From the NCBI GenBank assembly GCA_045612365.1, contig JAZKYY010000016.1, forward strand, positions 1 through 64,000: DNA of 64,000 nucleotides. The letters run 5' to 3'. This DNA is from RGIG9608 sp045612365 (GTDB lineage: Bacteria > Bacteroidota > Bacteroidia > Bacteroidales > Paludibacteraceae). A program made the translations under genes and the position numbers. Numbering within the stretch: position 1 is the first letter of the stretch; the number at the start of each line of letters is the position of its first letter. The notes under the pieces are model-generated. The model did not search any database. It was given only the letters and a program-made list of their open reading frames with translations, and was not told the origin of the DNA. Shown piece by piece: positions 42,851 to 51,070 of this stretch.

Positions 42851-42873
42851 AAAAAATTGATATTATTTTTTTC

Positions 42874-44343
42874 TTAAATACTCCATTCAAAACCATCTTT
42901 TGTGTCCTTTATGGAGAATCCTATTTCAGTGAGTTTATTGCGAATCTCATCACTTGTTGCCCAATCTTTGTTTTGTTTTGCTTTTAGTCGGATGTCTAGC
43001 AAAAGGTCGACTGCAGCTTGATATGCTTGGAGATTTGAGTTCTCACTTTCTGCTTCGAGTTTTAGTCCAAGTATATCTTGAGCAAATATTTTCCAAACAG
43101 ATTTTAATTCTTCCAAATCTTCGGAAGAAATAGTCGCTTTTCCGTCGGCAATAGTATTGACTTGTTTTGCACTATCAAACAGGTGAGAAATCACAATAGG
43201 AGAGTTCAAATCGTCAGCCATTGCTTCTTCACAACGTTCTCTAAGACCTTTTATATCAATTGTTGTTGTAGAAGAAGGTGCTATTTTAAGCAAGCGGCTA
43301 TATGCGTCTTTTAATCTTTCAAAACCTTTTTCGGCAGCTTCTAGAGCATTGTTGCTAAAATCAACAGTGCTACGATAGTGAGCTTGAAGAATGAAAAAGC
43401 GAATGGTCATAGGAGAAAACGCTTGTTTCAAGAGTTGATGATTTCCCGTGAAAAATTCTTCTAATGTAATAAAATTGCCGAGAGATTTTCCCATCTTTTG
43501 CCCGTTGATAGTAATCATATTGTTGTGCATCCAATATTTCACACTTTCGTGTCCAAGTGCTGCACAACTTTGAGCAATTTCACATTCGTGATGAGGAAAC
43601 ATCAAATCCATTCCTCCTCCATGAATATCAAAAGTTTCTCCAAGATATTTTGTTCCCATTGCAGAACATTCTAAATGCCAACCAGGAAAACCTTCGCTCC
43701 AAGGGCTAGGCCAGTGCATAATATGCTCGGGTTGTGCTTTTTTCCAAAGTGCAAAATCAATACTTCTACGTTTCTCGCTCTGACCATCAAGTGCTCGCGT
43801 GGTTTCGAGTAATTCATCAATATTTCTTCCTGAGAGTTTTCCGTAGTGATGGTGTTTGTTGTATTTCTCAACGTCGAAATACACTGACCCTTCGCTCTCA
43901 TAAGCAAAACCAGCATCAAGTATTTTTTGAACAAAATTGATTTGCTCGATAATATGTCCCGAAGCATGTGGCTCTATTGTTGGAGGAAGAACGTTTAATG
44001 CTTCCATTGCTTTGTGGTATCTATTTAGATAGAATTGCACCACTTCCATTGGCTCTAGTTGATCAAGGCGTGCTTTTTTTGCCACCTTGTCTTCTCCTTC
44101 GTCAGCATCATGTTCAAGATGTCCTACATCTGTAATATTTCGAACATAACGAACTTTGTATCCTATGTGTAATAAATAGCGATATAAAATATCAAAAGTA
44201 ATAGCAGGACGAGTATGACCGAGGTGAGCATCTCCGTACACTGTTGGTCCACAAACATACATTCCTACACGTCCTTCATAGAGAGGTTTGAATTCTTCTT
44301 TCTTTCGTGTAAGCGTATTATAAATATTGAGTTTTTGTTTCAT
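42874..44343 (-). CDS. cysS: Cysteinyl-tRNA synthetase
   Basis: A 489-residue class I synthetase. The zinc/HIGH region is YVCGPTVYGDAHLGHTRPA. The cysteine-binding zinc site continues in GFPGWHLECSAMG and HHECEIAQS, and the second signature is QKMGKSLGN (a KMSKS variant). The C-terminal helical bundle and a DALR-like region follow. I chose ATG 44343 (MKQKLNIYNTLTRKKEEF), the start used by homologues, over an in-frame start 30 bases upstream. Confidence 0.95.
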   Translation of the reverse strand: MKQKLNIYNTLTRKKEEFKPLYEGRVGMYVCGPTVYGDAHLGHTRPAITFDILYRYLLHIGYKVRYVRNITDVGHLEHDADEGEDKVAKKARLDQLEPMEVVQFYLNRYHKAMEALNVLPPTIEPHASGHIIEQINFVQKILDAGFAYESEGSVYFDVEKYNKHHHYGKLSGRNIDELLETTRALDGQSEKRRSIDFALWKKAQPEHIMHWPSPWSEGFPGWHLECSAMGTKYLGETFDIHGGGMDLMFPHHECEIAQSCAALGHESVKYWMHNNMITINGQKMGKSLGNFITLEEFFTGNHQLLKQAFSPMTIRFFILQAHYRSTVDFSNNALEAAEKGFERLKDAYSRLLKIAPSSTTTIDIKGLRERCEEAMADDLNSPIVISHLFDSAKQVNTIADGKATISSEDLEELKSVWKIFAQDILGLKLEAESENSNLQAYQAAVDLLLDIRLKAKQNKDWATSDEIRNKLTEIGFSIKDTKDGFEWSI

Positions 44344-44468
44344 TGTTTTTCTCAAATCTTTTTCAAACTGCAAAGTTAGAAAAAAGCAATTAGTTTGGCA
44401 TAAATTGATTGCTTAAAAAACTTATGCAAAACAAGTTCTCTTGAATAATTTTATACTTGATGAGTCTT

Positions 44469-45122
44469 TTAATGTTTTGTGGCACGTAGAATTTCTCTTT
44501 TACCAATAGGACCAGCGAGTCGTTCAACAGTAAAACCAACTTCTTGCAATGTGCGTCTCACAACGCCTTTCGCGCAATATGTTGTGAGAATGGCATCTTG
44601 ATTCATCGCATTGTATAGTTTTTCAAAGATAAGTTTGTCCCACATGTCAGGTTGTTTTTCTGGGGAGAAGGCGTCAAAATACACTATGTCAAACATGTTC
44701 TTAAGCTCCAAATCTTTCATATCTCCAAAATGTTTGAATAAAGAAAAATCGGAGTTTATTGAAGTATATTTATTCCATTCTGATTGATGCAGTTTTTCAA
44801 AAATAGAACGTTCTTTGTCTGTTTCTGAATAATTCAGGTTGGAATAAAAGTCATGAGTAACAGGAAATAATTCAACCGTTTCATAGTGAACTTTTTGATT
44901 GTTTTTTTCTGCCGTTAGATAAGTTAAAAAAGCATTTAAACCTGTTCCAAATCCAACTTCAAAAACAGAAATTTCTTGTTTTCTGCATTGTAAAAATGCC
45001 GACTGAATGAAAATATGATTCGATTCATTTTTAGCTCCATGAACGGAATGGTAACATTCGTCAATGGCTTGGTTGTAAAGCGTATGTGATCCGTCTTCGG
45101 TTTTTCTTAGGGAGATATTCAT
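44469..45122 (-). CDS. mnmD: tRNA 5-methylaminomethyl-2-thiouridine methyltransferase MnmD
   Basis: A 217-residue stand-alone MnmC-methyltransferase domain (DUF752/MnmD). The opening LRKTEDGSHTLYNQAIDECYHSVHGA and the SAM motif VFEVGFGTGLNAF are characteristic, and DIVYFDAFSPEKQPDMW is the catalytic-side motif. It adds the final methyl group in the mnm5s2U modification at the wobble position of tRNA. The FAD-dependent MnmC oxidase domain of the E. coli fusion is absent. It is the last gene of the cdsA operon, 7 bases after the lipoprotein gene. Confidence 0.9.
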   Translation of the reverse strand: MNISLRKTEDGSHTLYNQAIDECYHSVHGAKNESNHIFIQSAFLQCRKQEISVFEVGFGTGLNAFLTYLTAEKNNQKVHYETVELFPVTHDFYSNLNYSETDKERSIFEKLHQSEWNKYTSINSDFSLFKHFGDMKDLELKNMFDIVYFDAFSPEKQPDMWDKLIFEKLYNAMNQDAILTTYCAKGVVRRTLQEVGFTVERLAGPIGKREILRATKH

Positions 45123-45129
45123 GACCTTA

Positions 45130-46980
45130 TCAGTCTTTTTTGTAAAGTTCTTTGGGTTTTTGCTCTAGGAGTGGTATTTGTGTGTAATCCCATTCTTCTT
45201 CTACGTCCCAAAAAGCTCTTAAATTAATCTTTGCTGGATAGAAATAAACCTTTTCTGCTTGCCGATTTTCTGCATAGTTTCCCGTATCCCAAATTCCATT
45301 ATCGTTTTCGTCAACAAAGATTTTTAGATAATAGTCTCCTGGATTCAAATTTTCAAAAGCAGTTTCGACATCGGTTACTTTTGTTTCTCTTTCAATTTTT
45401 TCTCTTGAGTTCAGTAGTTGCAAAATTTCTTTTCCAGTATAATTTTTCAAAATTACATATAGATTTGCATATTCCTCCAATGAACGGATTTTGATGTTGA
45501 GTTTGGTTTTATTATTACTTTTTCCGTAATATTCGTGAAATGCGGCTGAGTCAATAACTAAACGATATTCCTGTTCAGGAATCCATTCTTGTTCAATAGA
45601 AAATTTCATATTTGCGTTGTGAACTTTTAGATCAATGGGTATAGGAATCCAAAGAGTATCCTTTTTCTTCTCTAGATGAATCTTTGCTGTATCGTAATGT
45701 TTTATAGGAACGTCAAAGGATAGAACAATGTCATTATAAACATCAAAAGTACCTTTTACATTGTGACTGATTTTTAGATGTTCAACCTTTTTTTTCTCAT
45801 TTTCATTCTCTTTCTTTTTGTTCTTTTTTCTAGAAGATTCTTGTTGAGAGTTGTTCTTTGGTTTTGGTGTTTTGACAGGCAAAACTATAGTATCCATCTG
45901 TACTACTACGTTGTTAAGTGTGTCTGTAAATGGATAATAGAGCTCAAATTTTAGTGAGTCTGTTGAGTAGGTTAGTGAGTCGGTTATCCAATAGACGAGT
46001 GTATCTTGAGTTTTATTTTGTTGAATAATATAGTTATTTTCCCATTCAAAATTCAGTGGTACAATTTGAGGGAAAGAATCTTGTTTCTCGTTAAAAAAGA
46101 GTGTGAATTTGTGAGGTTCTTTGCGTTCTCCTTTTATAAAATCATGTCGTATGTGTTTTTCTTCAAATGCAGAAAGAATCACGTTTTCTGGTTCGTATTT
46201 AGAGATTTGTTTTTCTATAATTGTATCAATCGTTAACGAATCAATCATTATTGTGTCAAATTTAGATTCAATGATGATTTTAGTTTGAAAAATACTATCA
46301 GAAAAAGCCAATTTTTCATTGGGAAGATCAAAAAGATAATTTCCGCCAATATCTTGTAAAGCAAAAACTCTATAAGTTCCATCTTTTACGTTGTAAATGG
46401 TGAATTTTCCTTCTTCATCTGTTTTTGCTATTCGTTCGAGTGGCAGAGTTGTGAAAGCGGAGTCGTGCAAATTTTGGTGGATACCAACTAAAATTCCTTT
46501 TATCGGATTTAGTGTTTCGGCATCAATCACGCTCCCTGCTATTTTTAATGTATCAAGAACTTCTCCTGTAGAAAAAGCAAAAGAAAAGTTTTTCAATGGA
46601 TTGCCTTCGTTGTTGTCAACTATTGCATCGGAAAAGTTGATTGTATAGGTAGTATTTTCTTGCAAAGTATCCTCATATTCAATGGAGATTTTCTTACCAA
46701 GAGCTTTTACAACTGGAGCTTTGGTACAGGTAGGTGAACAAGTTGATTTTTCTAGAAACTGGTTTAATACCACGATTTCATCAAAATCAATTTCAATTTT
46801 TTTGTTTTTGAAATTGACTTCGTTGTTCTTTGGTGTACTTTTTACGATAACGGGTGGAGTTACGTCTTTCGGTCCTCCTTGTGGTCCTGCACCACGATTG
46901 GCACACGAGAATAGAAATCCAGAAAAGATACTTGCCAAAATGGATATGCAACACCAAATATGTGATTTTGATTTATTCAT
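45130..46980 (-). CDS. Ig-like (Big_5) domain lipoprotein
   Basis: A 616-residue protein with a lipoprotein signal ending at the Cys of GFLFSCANRGAGPQGGPKDV. The segment TPPVIVKSTPKNNEVNFKNKKIEIDFDE is the N-terminal Big_5 Ig-like domain typical of a conserved Bacteroidetes family. AGSVIDAETLNPIKGILVGI is a carboxypeptidase-regulatory-like fold. A lysine/glutamate-rich linker (SRKKNKKKENENEKKKVEH) lies mid-protein. The role is unknown; it is probably attached to the outer membrane. The start overlaps the phosphoesterase gene by 8 bases. Confidence 0.82.
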   Translation of the reverse strand: MNKSKSHIWCCISILASIFSGFLFSCANRGAGPQGGPKDVTPPVIVKSTPKNNEVNFKNKKIEIDFDEIVVLNQFLEKSTCSPTCTKAPVVKALGKKISIEYEDTLQENTTYTINFSDAIVDNNEGNPLKNFSFAFSTGEVLDTLKIAGSVIDAETLNPIKGILVGIHQNLHDSAFTTLPLERIAKTDEEGKFTIYNVKDGTYRVFALQDIGGNYLFDLPNEKLAFSDSIFQTKIIIESKFDTIMIDSLTIDTIIEKQISKYEPENVILSAFEEKHIRHDFIKGERKEPHKFTLFFNEKQDSFPQIVPLNFEWENNYIIQQNKTQDTLVYWITDSLTYSTDSLKFELYYPFTDTLNNVVVQMDTIVLPVKTPKPKNNSQQESSRKKNKKKENENEKKKVEHLKISHNVKGTFDVYNDIVLSFDVPIKHYDTAKIHLEKKKDTLWIPIPIDLKVHNANMKFSIEQEWIPEQEYRLVIDSAAFHEYYGKSNNKTKLNIKIRSLEEYANLYVILKNYTGKEILQLLNSREKIERETKVTDVETAFENLNPGDYYLKIFVDENDNGIWDTGNYAENRQAEKVYFYPAKINLRAFWDVEEEWDYTQIPLLEQKPKELYKKD

Positions 46981-47479
46981 TAATAATTTTCCTATTTAGT
47001 TCAATTACTTCTAAGTTTTGTATATTATCATTGTCTATTTCAAATCGTAGTAGAGTAGGCACCAGTTGCACTCCGTATTGACCAGCTGCTCCAGGATTCA
47101 AACACAGCATGTTCAACGTTTTGTCATACATTACTCTTAAAATATGCGAATGCCCACAAACAAAAAGTTGTGGTGGATTTTTATAAATTTCAGGTACAAC
47201 TTCTTTGGCATATCGTTGTGGATAACCTCCTATGTGAGTTAACCAAACTGATACATTTTCGCATAAAAAATGGTTATGTTGAGGGAAAAGATGTCTAACC
47301 TCATAACCATCAATATTCCCATAAACAGCTCTTAGTTGTTTGAATTTTTGCAACTTGTTTGCAACTTCCAAGGAACCAATGTCGCCAGCATGCCAGATTT
47401 CATCGCAACCTTCAAAATACTGAAAAATACGTTCATCCAAATAAGCGTGAGTATCCGACAAAAGTCCAATTCGTGTCAT
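46973..47479 (-). CDS. Metallophosphoesterase, YfcE/MJ0936 family
   Basis: A 168-residue calcineurin-like phosphoesterase. The metal-site motifs are LLSDTHAYLD (DxH), WHAGDIGS (GDxx), AVYGNIDG (GNxD) and VCGHSH (GHxH). Members hydrolyse phosphodiesters in vitro and the cellular substrate is unclear. It overlaps smpB by 4 bases and the lipoprotein gene by 8, consistent with one translationally coupled operon. Confidence 0.92.
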   Translation of the reverse strand: MTRIGLLSDTHAYLDERIFQYFEGCDEIWHAGDIGSLEVANKLQKFKQLRAVYGNIDGYEVRHLFPQHNHFLCENVSVWLTHIGGYPQRYAKEVVPEIYKNPPQLFVCGHSHILRVMYDKTLNMLCLNPGAAGQYGVQLVPTLLRFEIDNDNIQNLEVIELNRKIINE

Positions 47480-47931
47480 CTTTTGAACATTCTATCCATT
47501 TGTCGTTGATCCTCTTTCGCTCTAAGAGATTGGCGTTTGTCGTATGTTTTCTTGCCTCGAGCAATTGCAATGTTAAGTTTTGCCAATCCTTTTTCGTTGA
47601 TAAAAAGCGAGGTAGGGACGATTGTTAGTCCGCTTTCTTTGACGTTTCTCTCAATTTTCTGCAACTCTTTTTTTGTTAGCAAAAGTTTTCTATCGCGTTG
47701 GGTATTGTGGTTGTAGAAAGTTCCTAAACGATACTCAGCTATGTGCATTCCTTTTACCCAAAGTTCTCCTTTTTCAACTAAGCAGTAGGTATCAACCAAA
47801 CTTACTTTTCCTTCTCTAATAGACTTTATCTCAGTACCATAAAGCACAATGCCTGTTGTGAATTTATCCAACAGTTCGTAGTCGAAAGATGCTCTTTTAT
47901 TCCGAATGTTAATGTTATTCTTAGGATGCAT
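47476..47931 (-). CDS. smpB: SsrA-binding protein SmpB
   Basis: A 151-residue trans-translation factor that delivers tmRNA to stalled ribosomes. The conserved start NIRNKRASFDYELLDKFTTGIVLYGTEIKSIREGK, the segment YCLVEKGELWVKGMHIAEY and the basic C-terminal tail ending KRQSLRAKEDQRQMDRMFKR are all present. tmRNA (ssrA) itself is not seen in this window. Its start shares one base with the end of psd. Confidence 0.96.
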   Translation of the reverse strand: MHPKNNINIRNKRASFDYELLDKFTTGIVLYGTEIKSIREGKVSLVDTYCLVEKGELWVKGMHIAEYRLGTFYNHNTQRDRKLLLTKKELQKIERNVKESGLTIVPTSLFINEKGLAKLNIAIARGKKTYDKRQSLRAKEDQRQMDRMFKR

Positions 47932-48605
47932 TATTCTTTTAGACGAGCAATAATAGTCTGGTTTCCTTTGGTTCTTTCTCCAATTTCAACAAAGATTTCG
48001 GCATCAGCAGGAAGAAATAAATCAACTCGAGAACCAAACTTTATGAATCCTAAATGTTCGTTCAAATGGCATTTATAGTCTGGATGTGCGTAAGTGATAA
48101 TGCGACGAGCAAGCGCACCTGCAATTTGTCGAACAAGAACTTGCGAACCTTTTGGAGTTTCAATCAACACCGATGAACGCTCGTTTTCGTGACTTGATTT
48201 TGGTAAATATGCAGCCATGTGTCTTCCATCGTAATGTTTGCTACATTTTACTGTTCCTGCAATAGGATACCAATTTGCATGCACGTTAAAAACAGTCATA
48301 AAAATAGAAACCTGTATGCGTTTTTCGCCATTGAAGAATTCGTGTTCTTCTGTTGGCTCAATCACAACAACATGTCCATCTGCAGGAGCAACAATCAAAC
48401 TTTCATCCTCAATGTTTCCTTCTCTTTCAGGGTTTCTAAAGAAGTAAATAAAGAACGCTAGGATGACAATGGAAAATGTTAATCCTACAAAAAAGAATAT
48501 ATTTTGAGGATACTTGCAATAAATAATAACATTGTAGGTAATCAATATGGCAAGTAAAACAAGCAATATATTAAAACCTTCTCTGTGTATTCTTAATTTT
48601 TTCAT
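47931..48605 (-). CDS. psd: Phosphatidylserine decarboxylase proenzyme (short type)
   Basis: A 224-residue membrane-bound enzyme that forms phosphatidylethanolamine. The N-terminal part has two hydrophobic segments (ILLVLLAILITYNVIIYC, FFVGLTFSIVILAFFIYFF). The autocleavage site that creates the pyruvoyl group is GFIKFGSRVDLFLP near the C-terminus, with Ser as the predicted pyruvoyl precursor. This is the short bacterial/archaetidylserine-type form. It follows cdsA, which makes its CDP-diacylglycerol precursor, by 15 bases. Confidence 0.94.
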   Translation of the reverse strand: MKKLRIHREGFNILLVLLAILITYNVIIYCKYPQNIFFFVGLTFSIVILAFFIYFFRNPEREGNIEDESLIVAPADGHVVVIEPTEEHEFFNGEKRIQVSIFMTVFNVHANWYPIAGTVKCSKHYDGRHMAAYLPKSSHENERSSVLIETPKGSQVLVRQIAGALARRIITYAHPDYKCHLNEHLGFIKFGSRVDLFLPADAEIFVEIGERTKGNQTIIARLKE

Positions 48606-48620
48606 GCTTAAATATTTTGG

Positions 48621-49478
48621 TTAATGATAAATATATTCAACGAATATTCCTACAAGAGACATAACTGGAGCTGCAAATAAAACGCTGTCTAGACGATCAA
48701 GAATTCCTCCATGTCCAGGCAATAATTTTCCAGAATCTTTTACTCCAGCGCGACGCTTGAAAACAGATTCCAACAAATCGCCTAAAGTAGCAACAAGCGA
48801 AGTGATTACTGCGTAGAAAATGTATTGTACTTCTAAGAAATTAAATTTCCAAAGTAGAGTAGTGATAAATGTTACAAGAAAAATTCCTCCTACAAAACCT
48901 TCCCACGATTTCTTTGGTGAAATATTTGGAGCCATTTTGTGTTTGCCGAAAGCTGTTCCAAAAAGGTATGCTCCCGTGTCATTGATCCAAATGCAAGCAA
49001 ATAACAAAATTGAAGAAGGAACACTATATGTAGAAAATGAACTACTGTTATTATTTACAAGTAAGAGCGAAAGAAAAGAAATGGAAATAAAAATCAATCC
49101 CAAAACATAGTATGACATATTGTGCAAAGAATTATTTTCTTTGAAAGTAAACAATTCAGAAACTGCAATGCCAACTATACAAATTATGCTACCTATGATA
49201 GTTGATGATACAGATAAAAATTTAAATTCTTCAAAACTATGAGAAAGATAAGGTAGAAACATTGTAGGAGCAAGTATTAATAATACTCCAACACAAGCGA
49301 ATATCCAGTTCAATCGTACATTGGGCAAATTGTTTGCAATAGAACAATACTCTTTCATTGCCAACAAACTGAAAACCAATAGTAATGAATTAAATGCAAG
49401 TCTTCCACATAAAATAGAGCCTATTACCAACGAAACAAAAATGGCTCCTGTTATTGTTCTTATGATGAAATTTTTCAT
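48621..49478 (-). CDS. cdsA: Phosphatidate cytidylyltransferase
   Basis: A 285-residue inner-membrane protein with about eight hydrophobic helices that makes CDP-diacylglycerol from phosphatidate and CTP. The C-terminal family signature is DSGKLLPGHGGILDRLDSVLFA, with KKSWEGFVGG before it. It heads the operon cdsA-psd-smpB-phosphoesterase-lipoprotein-mnmD and has its own -7 box, back to back with that of rnhB. Confidence 0.95.
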   Translation of the reverse strand: MKNFIIRTITGAIFVSLVIGSILCGRLAFNSLLLVFSLLAMKEYCSIANNLPNVRLNWIFACVGVLLILAPTMFLPYLSHSFEEFKFLSVSSTIIGSIICIVGIAVSELFTFKENNSLHNMSYYVLGLIFISISFLSLLLVNNNSSSFSTYSVPSSILLFACIWINDTGAYLFGTAFGKHKMAPNISPKKSWEGFVGGIFLVTFITTLLWKFNFLEVQYIFYAVITSLVATLGDLLESVFKRRAGVKDSGKLLPGHGGILDRLDSVLFAAPVMSLVGIFVEYIYH

Positions 49479-49501
49479 AACAAATTTATGATAAACAATT
49501 G

Positions 49502-49509
49502 CAAATGTA
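49502..49509 (-). promoter_or_regulatory. -7 promoter box of the cdsA operon
   Basis: TACATTTG on the minus strand predicts a start near 49495 and a 16-base leader. Confidence 0.55.
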
Positions 49510-49591
49510 CTAAATTGTTAATAGAGGGCGAAATTCAGCGTAGCAAAAAAACAAAAAAGCTTTGTGAAACTTTTTTATTGATGATTTTCAT

Positions 49592-49599
49592 TACTTTTG
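49592..49599 (+). promoter_or_regulatory. -7 promoter box of rnhB
   Basis: TACTTTTG predicts a start near 49606, which excludes an in-frame start at 49597 and supports ATG 49621. Confidence 0.5.
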
Positions 49600-49620
49600 T
49601 TCTGTGTAAGAGTTGGAAGA

Positions 49621-50196
49621 ATGTTACTATCTTTTTATAAACAAAATGTAATAGAGGCAGGTTGCGATGAAGCTGGAAGAGGCTGTTTAGCAGGATCGGT
49701 TTTTGCGGCAGCGGTTATTTTTCCGCCCGATTATAAAAATGAGTTGTTGAACGACTCTAAAAAAATAACTGAAAAACAGCGTTATCAGTTACGGCCAATT
49801 ATTCAGCAGGATGCTTTGGCGTGGTCGGTTGGTATTGCGTCGGCTCAAGAAATTGATGAGATAAATATCTTGAATGCCTCTATTTTGGCCATGCATCGTG
49901 CTATTGAAGGTTTGAAAATTATACCTGAACATTTAATTATTGATGGAAATAAATTTAAACCATACAAGGAAATTCCTCATCAAACTATCGTGAAAGGCGA
50001 TGGAAAGTACCTTTCAATTGCAGCAGCATCTGTATTAGCAAAAACTTATCGCGATGATTATATGATGGAGTTGCATCATGAATTTCCGCAATATGATTGG
50101 GCAACTAACAAAGGTTATCCAACAAAAAAACATCGAGACATAATAAGAGAAATTGGTTTTACGCCTTATCATAGAATGAGTTATAAATTTAAATAA
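49621..50196 (+). CDS. rnhB: Ribonuclease HII
   Basis: A 191-residue nuclease that removes RNA from RNA-DNA hybrids. The catalytic start EAGCDEAGRGCLAG provides the first Asp and Glu, LIIDGNKF the next Asp, and SIAAASVLAKTYRDDYM the remaining conserved residues. ATG 49621 was chosen because it lies just after the predicted transcript start and matches homologues. It is followed by the DUF456 gene after 3 bases. Confidence 0.94.
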   Translation: MLLSFYKQNVIEAGCDEAGRGCLAGSVFAAAVIFPPDYKNELLNDSKKITEKQRYQLRPIIQQDALAWSVGIASAQEIDEINILNASILAMHRAIEGLKIIPEHLIIDGNKFKPYKEIPHQTIVKGDGKYLSIAAASVLAKTYRDDYMMELHHEFPQYDWATNKGYPTKKHRDIIREIGFTPYHRMSYKFK

Positions 50197-50199
50197 GAT

Positions 50200-50679
50200 A
50201 TGGATATAGTTTTAGTTATTGCTTCGTTCGTTTTTCTCATTATAGGATTGTTAGGTTCAGTTCTTCCTGTATTGCCAGGCATTCCGTTGAGTTATGTAGG
50301 ATTACTTTTATTGCATTTTTCTAGTTATGCCGATTTTTCTACGACATTTTTACTTTCTTGGTTAGTTGTTGTAGTTGTATTACAAGTTTTAGACTATTTT
50401 TTGCCTATTTGGGGAACGAAAAAATGGGGAGGAACCAAGTGGGGAATGTGGGGGAGCACTGTTGGTTTGTTACTTGGTTTTTTTGTTGGACCATTAGGTA
50501 TTGTTTTAGGTCCATTTGTTGGTGCAGTTGTCGGAGAATTGATTAATGGCGCAGAAACCTCCAAAGCATTAAAATCAGGATTTGGTTCTTTTGTTGGATT
50601 TTTAGTGGGAACAACTGCAAAGTTAGCAGTAGGTATTTTTTTTATCTACTATTGTGTAAAAGCTTTGTTAAACTTTTAG
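50200..50679 (+). CDS. DUF456 family membrane protein
   Basis: A 159-residue protein with four to five hydrophobic segments and many glycines (LLGSVLPVLPGIPLSYVGLLLLHF, KWGGTKWGMWGSTVGLLLGFFVGPLGIVLGPFVGAVVGELI). These match DUF456, which has duplicated glycine-zipper-like helices. The function is unknown; it probably sits in the inner membrane. It lies between rnhB and a small secreted-protein gene on the same strand. Confidence 0.85.
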   Translation: MDIVLVIASFVFLIIGLLGSVLPVLPGIPLSYVGLLLLHFSSYADFSTTFLLSWLVVVVVLQVLDYFLPIWGTKKWGGTKWGMWGSTVGLLLGFFVGPLGIVLGPFVGAVVGELINGAETSKALKSGFGSFVGFLVGTTAKLAVGIFFIYYCVKALLNF

Positions 50680-50716
50680 ATTAGATAATTATCTTATTCA
50701 AAAAGATTCATTTTTT

Positions 50717-51070
50717 ATGAAAAGAGTGCTTTTTACAATCATTTTATTTGTTTTAGCAGTGATGAATTTTTCTGCCGAAATGTACATTTATCCTGATGAT
50801 GTTTATTATGAAAAAGGAGATGAAAATATTGTAAAATTGATTATAGAAGATCCTAAAGTTAGAGATGCAAAAGAAACAGGAATTATTTATGCAGCGGAAG
50901 AAGATTCTATGCTTTATTATGATGAGTTGACAGACTCTATTGCTTCAATAAAGGTTTTGCCAGCAAATGATATTGCTTCTGTTTTTTTGATGAAAGATTT
51001 TCTAAAAGAAAATTTTATTCCTTTGAAAGAAAAACTCTTGTTCGTAAAACCTAAGTCCTATTGGTTATGA
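50717..51070 (+). CDS. Small secreted protein of unknown function, coupled to the OmpP1-like gene
   Basis: A 117-residue protein with a signal peptide (MKRVLFTIILFVLAVMNFSA) and an acidic mature part (EMYIYPDDVYYEKGDENIVKLIIEDPKVRDAKETG). I recognise no family. The stop codon overlaps the start of the outer membrane protein gene (ATGA at 51067-51070), so the two are translationally coupled and may act together in the envelope. No cysteine for lipidation is seen. Confidence 0.7.
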   Translation: MKRVLFTIILFVLAVMNFSAEMYIYPDDVYYEKGDENIVKLIIEDPKVRDAKETGIIYAAEEDSMLYYDELTDSIASIKVLPANDIASVFLMKDFLKENFIPLKEKLLFVKPKSYWL

